Below, piece after piece: positions 7,687 through 11,322 of a DNA stretch of 11,322 nucleotides. The DNA is from JAAZMA01 sp036720245 (GTDB taxonomy: Bacteria; Bacillota; Clostridia; Tissierellales; Tepidimicrobiaceae). Made by a program: the position numbers and the translations under genes. Under the pieces are notes generated by a model. That model searched no databases and was not told where the DNA came from. It saw only the letters and a list, made by a program, of their open reading frames with translations. Position 1 is the first letter of the stretch; each line of letters begins with the position of its first letter. The stretch is taken from assembly GCA_036720245.1 (NCBI GenBank), contig DAIMNI010000069.1, forward strand, positions 1 to 11,322, written 5' to 3'.

Positions 7687-7696
7687 CACCTTCCCT
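7687..7696 (-). promoter_or_regulatory. Ribosome-binding site that fixes the recF TTG start
   Basis: The minus strand reads AGGGAAGGTG, then a run of T, then TTGTATATAG. GGAAGG is seven bases before the TTG at 7681. This, plus the RecF family N-terminus, decides for TTG over the longer open frame. The site is less perfect than the AAGGAGG of its neighbours. Confidence 0.75.
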
Positions 7697-7717
7697 AAAA
7701 ATCCCCTTATTCAAGTA

Positions 7718-7746
7718 GATTTCCCAAACCATTTGGTTTGGGAATC
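7718..7746 (-). repeat. Inverted repeat / hairpin in the recF leader
   Basis: Perfect 10-bp arms TTCCCAAACC (7721-7730) and GGTTTGGGAA (7735-7744) with a 4-base loop. Two more pairs (G7718-C7746, A7719-T7745) form if T7720 bulges out. No T-run follows on either strand, so it is not an intrinsic terminator. It begins one or two bases after the start point predicted for the recF promoter. It may act as a 5'-terminal mRNA stem or, as DNA, as a palindromic operator at +1; both are inference. Confidence 0.75.
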
Positions 7747-7753
7747 CTAATAT

Positions 7754-7783
7754 ATTATACCACAATAAAACTTTCCATGTCTT
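7754..7783 (-). promoter_or_regulatory. recF promoter with extended -10 element
   Basis: On the minus strand TGGTATAAT gives a perfect TATAAT (7759-7754) with the extended TGn motif. Eighteen bases upstream is AAGACA (7783-7778), four of six to consensus. The TATAAT overlaps the yaaA stop codon TAA. The start point is predicted at about 7747-7748, giving a leader of about 66 bases before the recF TTG. Confidence 0.7.
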
Positions 7784-7964
7784 TTATTTCTACAATATCT
7801 CCTTTTTTTATTTTTTTTCCTCTAGATTTAGTTAATTCTCCATTGATTTTTACCAAACCATCATTAATCAATAATTTGGATTGCCCTCCTGTATCAATAA
7901 TACCTGCAAATTTTAATAATTGATCTAATTTTATAAATTCTGTTTCTATTTTTATCTCTTTCAT
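7755..7964 (-). CDS. yaaA: S4-domain RNA-binding protein YaaA
   Basis: A 69-residue protein consisting almost entirely of an S4 RNA-binding fold: IKLDQLLKFAGIIDTGGQSK, then LINDGLVKINGE, a basic turn SRGKKIKKGD and a final strand VEIKD. This fold occurs in ribosomal protein S4 and in small RNA-binding proteins. The B. subtilis homologue, in the same place between dnaN and recF, has 71 residues and has been linked to large ribosomal subunit assembly. The dnaN stop lies 18 bases upstream and AAGGAG follows that stop immediately, 12 bases from the ATG, a slightly long spacing. Its stop codon lies inside the recF -10 element. Confidence 0.92.
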   Translation of the reverse strand: MKEIKIETEFIKLDQLLKFAGIIDTGGQSKLLINDGLVKINGELTKSRGKKIKKGDIVEIKDMESFIVV

Positions 7965-7982
7965 ATTTATTATATACTCCTT

Positions 7983-9089
7983 TTAATAATCTTCCCGTGC
8001 TAAACGAACTGGCAATGCTAAATAAGTATAATTTTCATCTCCTACAGGCTTTATAATACAAGGATTTAAACCTCCCATAAAAGAAAGCTCTATTTCTTCA
8101 GCTTCTATAATCCTTACTCCATCTAAAATATATCTAGAATTAAAAGCTATATCTAATTCATCTCCATTTTGTTTAGAATAAACTTCCTCATTTACATTTC
8201 CTATTTCTGAATTAGATTTAATTTTTATTTTATCTTCTCTTATATTTAATTTAATTAAATTAGTTTTTGCCTCATTAGCTAATAAAGATGCTCTTTCTAA
8301 ACTATCCTGAAATTCTTTTTTATTTACCAATACTGTTGTTTTATGATCTTTTCTAATTATATCTTTATAGTTTAAAAATTGTCCTTCTAATAATCTAGAG
8401 AACAATAAAGTTTCTCCCATATTAAAAATTACATGGCCTGGGGCAATGGCAATATTTAGATTTTCTTCACTATCCTCGAGTATTTTGTTTAATTCTATTA
8501 AGGCTTTACTAGGTATAATAATTTTAATATTCTCTTCTATATCTACAGGAATACTTCTAAGAGCCAATCTATAACCATCTAAAGCTACAAAAGATGCCAT
8601 GCCATTGGATATTTCTAATAGTATACCAGTTAAAATAGGCCTAGTTTCATCTTCTGTAGTTGCGAATACTGTGTGTCTAATGGCTGATTTTAATAAATCC
8701 TTAGACATGGTAAAAGAATTTTGATTTATAATAGTAGGTAATTCTGGATATTCTAAAGCATTACTGCCTAGTATATTAAACTCAGAATTTTCACATTTTA
8801 TATTCATTTTATTATTTTCTACTGATATAAAAATTGGGGAATTAGGCAGTTTTTTAATTATGTCCCCAAATATTCTAGAATTTATGACAATAGAACCTTC
8901 TTCAATAATATTACACTCTACATAGGTTTCTATACCAATTTCTAAATCTGTAGTTATTAATTTTAATTTTCCATCAAAGGCTTCTAAAAGTATACCACTT
9001 AAAATTTGCATTGTACTTTTACTAGATGTACCTTTTTGAACTATATTAATTTGCTTTGCTAAATCCCTTTGATTAATTTCTATTCTCAA
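7983..9089 (-). CDS. dnaN: DNA polymerase III beta sliding clamp
   Basis: A 368-residue clamp subunit (B. subtilis 378) that forms a ring dimer around DNA and tethers the replicative polymerase. It has the three-fold clamp layout of about 120 residues per domain: MRIEINQRDLAKQINIVQKG and TMQILSGILLEA in the first, TRPILTGILLE and ALDGYRLALR in the second, and FNSRYILDGVRI with the terminal YLALPVRL in the third. YLALPVRL matches the conserved YLxMPxRL that builds the partner-binding pocket. The start codon is TTG (9089-9087), supported by a perfect AAGGAGG (9104-9098) eight bases upstream and the family N-terminus. It follows dnaA after a 242-base gap that contains the origin unwinding region. 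I could not identify a dedicated promoter in that gap. Confidence 0.97.
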   Translation of the reverse strand: MRIEINQRDLAKQINIVQKGTSSKSTMQILSGILLEAFDGKLKLITTDLEIGIETYVECNIIEEGSIVINSRIFGDIIKKLPNSPIFISVENNKMNIKCENSEFNILGSNALEYPELPTIINQNSFTMSKDLLKSAIRHTVFATTEDETRPILTGILLEISNGMASFVALDGYRLALRSIPVDIEENIKIIIPSKALIELNKILEDSEENLNIAIAPGHVIFNMGETLLFSRLLEGQFLNYKDIIRKDHKTTVLVNKKEFQDSLERASLLANEAKTNLIKLNIREDKIKIKSNSEIGNVNEEVYSKQNGDELDIAFNSRYILDGVRIIEAEEIELSFMGGLNPCIIKPVGDENYTYLALPVRLAREDY

Positions 9090-9097
9090 TTGATAAA

Positions 9098-9104
9098 CCT
9101 CCTT
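9098..9104 (-). promoter_or_regulatory. Ribosome-binding site fixing the dnaN TTG start
   Basis: A perfect AAGGAGG on the minus strand, eight bases before TTG 9089. No in-frame ATG fits the DnaN N-terminus, so the TTG start is well supported. Confidence 0.85.
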
Positions 9105-9171
9105 TTTTTATTCTTAGATATAGATAGAATATATAATATATAGTAGTAATAGTAGTAGGGCCTGTGAATAT
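9105..9171 (+). other. oriC unwinding site: AT-rich DNA, DnaA-trio repeats, GC-rich gap and DnaA box
   Basis: Right to left: a DnaA box (TGTGAATAT, 9163-9171), the short GC-rich GGCC, then TAGTAGTAATAGTAGTAG (9141-9158) and nearly pure AT DNA (9105-9140). The run is six in-phase TAG/TAA triplets. Read 3' to 5' away from the box they are GAT, GAT, GAT, AAT, GAT, GAT, the published DnaA-trio pattern that guides DnaA onto one strand during melting. In B. subtilis the equivalent elements also lie between dnaA and dnaN and are read toward dnaN, as here. Origin melting is therefore predicted at about 9105-9140. Assignment is by pattern and position; there is no functional evidence in the sequence. 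Confidence 0.85.
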
Positions 9172-9334
9172 GTTAATAAGTATGTGTAAAAATCTAAAAT
9201 AATAGATTAGGTGATTTTATAAAATGTGGATAAAATTTTATAATTATCATTACTATCCACAGAATATAAAATTATTTTGTATAATGAATTAGTCCACATT
9301 TTATCTACAAGTATTTTAAATTTTTTGTGGATTA
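9163..9334. other. DnaA-box cluster between dnaA and dnaN (downstream half of oriC)
   Basis: Matches to TTATCCACA, given as location and strand of the box. 9225-9233 minus is perfect. 9183-9191 minus is TTTTACACA, which fits TTWTNCACA. Single-mismatch boxes: 9253-9261 plus (CTATCCACA), 9301-9309 plus (TTATCTACA), 9326-9334 minus (TAATCCACA, overlapping the dnaA stop), and 9163-9171 minus (ATATTCACA, against TTATNCACA). TAGTCCACA at 9290-9298 has two mismatches and is doubtful. The rest of the gap is AT-rich and I see no gene, terminator or clear promoter in it. Confidence 0.85.
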
Positions 9335-10666
9335 ATCTCCCTTCAATTCCTTTACGATATTATCAAGCTTATTTTTAAACTGCTCAGATTCTTTTACATC
9401 TAGACCTATTTTATCGTGGGCATGTAATACAGTAGTATGATCCCTACCTCCAAATTCTTCCCCTATTTTAGGCAAGGATAAATCAGTTAATTCTCTAGTT
9501 AAGTACATGGCAATTTGTCTAGGATAGGCTATGGCCCTTGTCCTTTTTTTAGAAACAAAATCTTCCATTTTAATATTATATTCTTTACTTATGATATTTT
9601 TAATTCTATCTGGTGTTATTTCTTGAGGCTTTTTATCTGAAATAATATCCTTAAGGGCCTCCTCTGCTAGTTCAACTGTTACTTCTCTGTTAGTTAGAGA
9701 TGAATATGCAACTACCCTTATTAATGCACCTTCTAGTTCCCTTATATTGGATTGAATTTCAGTTGCTATATAAAGCATTACATCATTGGAAATGTTAATA
9801 TTTTCTACTTTAGCCTTTTTCTTAAGTATGGCAATACGAGTTTCTAAATCTGGGGGTTGAATATCAGCTATTAATCCCCATTCAAATCTAGATCTTAATC
9901 TATCCTCTAAAGTAGGTATTTCTTTAGGAGGTCTATCACTGGAAATAATTATCTGTTTATTAGCTTCATGTAGTGCATTAAAGGTATGGAAAAATTCTTC
10001 CTGAGTACTTTCTTTTCCTGCAATAAATTGAATATCGTCTACTAATAAAACATCTACATTTCTATATTTATTTCTAAATTCATTATTTCTATCATCTCTA
10101 ATTGAATTAATAAGTTCATTAGTAAATTTTTCAGAGGATACATATACTACTTTTGTGTCTGAACTTTGGCTTAGTATAAAATGCCCAATGGCATGCATTA
10201 AATGAGTTTTACCAAGTCCCACTCCACCATAGATAAATAGAGGATTATAGGCTTGAGCTGGGGCCTCGGCTACTGCTAAGGATGCGGCATGGGCAAATCT
10301 ATTACTATTGCCTATTACAAAGGAATCAAAGGTATATTTAGGGTTTAATTGGGATCTTTGATTATTTTCTATATTTTCCATATCCATAGATTGTCCCATA
10401 TTTATGTCTATTTCATCCCCTGGAATAATAAATTGAACAGTATATTCCCTGCCAACTACTTGTGCTATGGCGTTTTTTATTAATATTAAGTATCTACCTT
10501 CTAATATTCCTTTTGTAAACTCATTAGGTGCAGCCAAAATAATTTTATCTTCGGTTATAGCTATGGGGTTAATGGTTTTAAGCCATGTATTAAAACTAAC
10601 TTCTGTTAGTTCTACTTTAATTAAATTCAAAGCCTTATTCCATATATTATTTAAATTTGAATCCAT
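9332..10666 (-). CDS. dnaA: Chromosomal replication initiator protein DnaA
   Basis: A 444-residue initiator (B. subtilis 446) that binds DnaA boxes and melts oriC. Domain I occupies about 1-80 (NIWNKALNLIKVELTEVSFNTW). A short, poorly conserved domain II linker follows to about 105. Domain III is an AAA+ ATPase starting at PKYTFDSFVIGNSNRFAH, with Walker A GGVGLGKT at 147-154 (K153), Walker B VLLVDD with D210-D211, and the sensor region SSDRPPKEIP. Domain IV has the DnaA signature GGRDHTTVLHA from G406, where R408, D409, H410 and T411 lie in the box-reading helix. AGGAGG lies eight bases before the ATG. DnaA boxes on both sides, including one just upstream of the promoter (10745-10753), suggest autoregulation as known in other bacteria. 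Confidence 0.98.
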   Translation of the reverse strand: MDSNLNNIWNKALNLIKVELTEVSFNTWLKTINPIAITEDKIILAAPNEFTKGILEGRYLILIKNAIAQVVGREYTVQFIIPGDEIDINMGQSMDMENIENNQRSQLNPKYTFDSFVIGNSNRFAHAASLAVAEAPAQAYNPLFIYGGVGLGKTHLMHAIGHFILSQSSDTKVVYVSSEKFTNELINSIRDDRNNEFRNKYRNVDVLLVDDIQFIAGKESTQEEFFHTFNALHEANKQIIISSDRPPKEIPTLEDRLRSRFEWGLIADIQPPDLETRIAILKKKAKVENINISNDVMLYIATEIQSNIRELEGALIRVVAYSSLTNREVTVELAEEALKDIISDKKPQEITPDRIKNIISKEYNIKMEDFVSKKRTRAIAYPRQIAMYLTRELTDLSLPKIGEEFGGRDHTTVLHAHDKIGLDVKESEQFKNKLDNIVKELKGD

Positions 10667-10692
10667 AAAAAAATCCTCCTATTTTATTGTAA

Positions 10693-10742
10693 ATTATAAC
10701 CAATATAATAATAAATTATAACAAAAATAAAAATATCTACAA
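10693..10742 (-). promoter_or_regulatory. dnaA promoter region with tandem -10 boxes
   Basis: On the minus strand the string GTTATAATTT occurs twice, 22 bases apart (10722-10713 and 10700-10691), each holding a perfect TATAAT. The distal copy has TTGTAG (10742-10737) 16 bases upstream, a modest -35. The proximal copy has only TTATAA at 17 bases. Start points would be near 10708 and 10686. A perfect DnaA box begins three bases beyond the -35, so bound DnaA could compete with RNA polymerase. Confidence 0.55.
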
Positions 10743-10948
10743 TTTTATCCACAGAAATTATAAAAAAATATAAATATTTTTAAAGAATAAATGGTATAAT
10801 AATTGTGGATAAGCTATTAACTTTTTGTAGATAATTTTTTTGAAAGAAGAAAATTTAAGATTATCCACATGTATAGTGTTTATTGTATTGTGGATATTAA
10901 AGCTAGCATTTGTAAAGTTTATAATAGTTAAAATTTAAAGAAAAAGCC

Positions 10949-10986
10949 AAACTATCCACAAACTATCCACAGACTGTGAATAGTTT
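10949..10986. repeat. Clustered DnaA-box triplet: 11-base tandem repeat plus inverted copy
   Basis: AAACTATCCAC is repeated head to tail at 10949-10959 and 10960-10970, a period of 11 bases or about one helical turn. The second copy, extended to AAACTATCCACAG, is mirrored after one base by CTGTGAATAGTTT (10974-10986), with one mismatch across 13 bases. Three near-consensus DnaA boxes are thus packed in 38 bases. Confidence 0.85.
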
Positions 10987-11061
10987 AAGATATTTTCATT
11001 ACAAAAATTTATCCACATGCATATTCTATAATATCAAAAAATAAAACTTTTATCAATAGAA

Positions 11062-11091
11062 TTATCCACAAGTTAAAAAGTTTGTGGATAA
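11062..11091. repeat. Inverted pair of perfect DnaA boxes
   Basis: TTATCCACAA (11062-11071) and TTGTGGATAA (11082-11091) are perfect 10-base inverted repeats around a 10-base spacer. This is the outermost DnaA-box pair of the origin. It lies about 50 bases upstream of the rpmH -35 element. Confidence 0.85.
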
Positions 11092-11142
11092 CTAAAATGT
11101 GTATATATTATTACTATTTATTAAACCCTCTAATTAAACTTC

Positions 11143-11171
11143 TTGACATATATACTCAGTATAAATATAAT
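11143..11171 (+). promoter_or_regulatory. rpmH promoter, full sigma-A consensus
   Basis: TTGACA (11143-11148), a 17-base spacer and TATAAT (11166-11171) match the sigma-A consensus at all twelve positions. The start is predicted near 11178, leaving a leader of about 74 bases. The spacer contains the palindrome TATACT-C-AGTATA (11151-11163). Such strength fits a ribosomal protein gene. Confidence 0.9.
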
Positions 11172-11251
11172 CTATAGTAGCATTTATCTTTTTACCTTGT
11201 TTTTAAATTTTATATTCATATATAAGTAAGTGGTTTGAAGGAGGGGAAAAA

Positions 11252-11322
11252 ATGAAAAGAACATATCAACCTAAAAAAAGAAAAAGAAACAAAACTCATG
11301 GATTTAGAAAAAGAATGAGTAC
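11252..11322 (+). CDS. rpmH: 50S ribosomal protein L34 (partial, 5' end)
   Basis: The 23 codons present encode MKRTYQPKKRKRNKTHGFRKR followed by MS. This is the start of L34 (normally about 44 residues), a basic protein of the large ribosomal subunit. AAGGAGG (11238-11244) lies seven bases before the ATG. The gene runs off the right edge. In most bacteria rpmH is followed by rnpA, and it is the standard divergent neighbour of dnaA at the origin, which supports the oriC assignment. Confidence 0.97.
   Translation, partial: MKRTYQPKKRKRNKTHGFRKRMS

Larger units (their letters stand above)
10745..11091. other. DnaA-box cluster upstream of dnaA (upstream half of oriC)
   Basis: The 585-base dnaA-rpmH gap contains no gene but is dense in DnaA boxes. 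Perfect TTATCCACA copies: 10745-10753 plus, 10804-10812 minus, 10861-10869 plus, 11009-11017 plus, 11062-11070 plus, 11083-11091 minus. Single-mismatch copies: 10826-10834 minus, 10889-10897 minus, 10952-10960 plus, 10963-10971 plus and 10975-10983 minus (the last against TTATNCACA). With the dnaA-dnaN cluster this makes a bipartite origin, as in B. subtilis. I find no Spo0A box (TGTCGAA) and no DnaA-trio run in this half. Confidence 0.92.

Noticed and set aside
7721..7744. Intrinsic terminator between yaaA and recF
   Set aside because: The stem is strong, but no T-run follows on either strand and it sits downstream of a promoter in the recF leader.
7682..7765. 28-residue N-terminal extension of RecF from TTG 7765
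   Set aside because: It matches no RecF N-terminus, overlaps the yaaA end, and covers a hairpin and an extended -10 element. The TTG at 7681 has a spaced GGAAGG and gives the family length of 370.
9191..9208. Small inverted repeat AATCTA/TAGATT in the dnaA-dnaN gap
   Set aside because: Six-base AT-rich arms with a 6-base loop are expected by chance in DNA of this composition.
10792..10800. Plus-strand extended -10 (TGGTATAAT) inside the DnaA-box cluster
   Set aside because: No recognisable -35 element and no gene follows; a cryptic origin transcript is possible but unsupported.

Overview
The window is a compact, AT-rich bacterial chromosomal origin region. It fits a low-GC Gram-positive of the class Clostridia. 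The gene order rpmH / oriC / dnaA-dnaN-yaaA-recF-remB-gyrB-gyrA is the classical Firmicutes origin block. A following rsbV-rsbW-sigB module and an rRNA operon resemble, from memory, the layout in Clostridioides difficile and relatives. The genus cannot be fixed from the 58 bases of 16S rRNA present.

Layout, left to right: the 5' end of a 16S rRNA gene on the minus strand (1-58), with two tandem rRNA promoters upstream (169-307). Next, all on the minus strand, comes a partner-switching operon for a general-stress-type sigma factor (sigB, rsbW, rsbV; 323-1798). Its own promoter overlaps a strong intrinsic terminator (1858-1892) that closes the upstream gyrase operon. Then gyrA, gyrB, remB and recF (1894-7681), with a recF promoter embedded in the end of yaaA, followed by yaaA (S4 RNA-binding protein), dnaN and dnaA. 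The dnaA-dnaN gap (9090-9331) holds AT-rich DNA, a run of DnaA-trio repeats and DnaA boxes. The region upstream of dnaA (10667-11251) holds a second, larger DnaA-box cluster, so the origin is bipartite as in Bacillus subtilis. The first 23 codons of rpmH (plus strand) follow a consensus sigma-A promoter and run off the right edge.

Functionally, DnaA binds both box clusters and opens the duplex at the trio/AT-rich side next to dnaN. DnaN clamps the replicase, RecF helps recombinational repair at gaps, and gyrase removes supercoils ahead of the forks. All minus-strand genes, including the rRNA operon, run co-directionally with the leftward fork. The sigma cassette is a separate transcription unit with no terminator visible between it and the rRNA operon.

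I find no mobile element, CRISPR array, phage gene or clearly new gene system. What merits a second look lies in fine detail: the origin architecture, a shortened anti-sigma factor with eroded ATP-binding motifs, a 5'-terminal hairpin on recF mRNA, and a palindrome in the rpmH promoter spacer.
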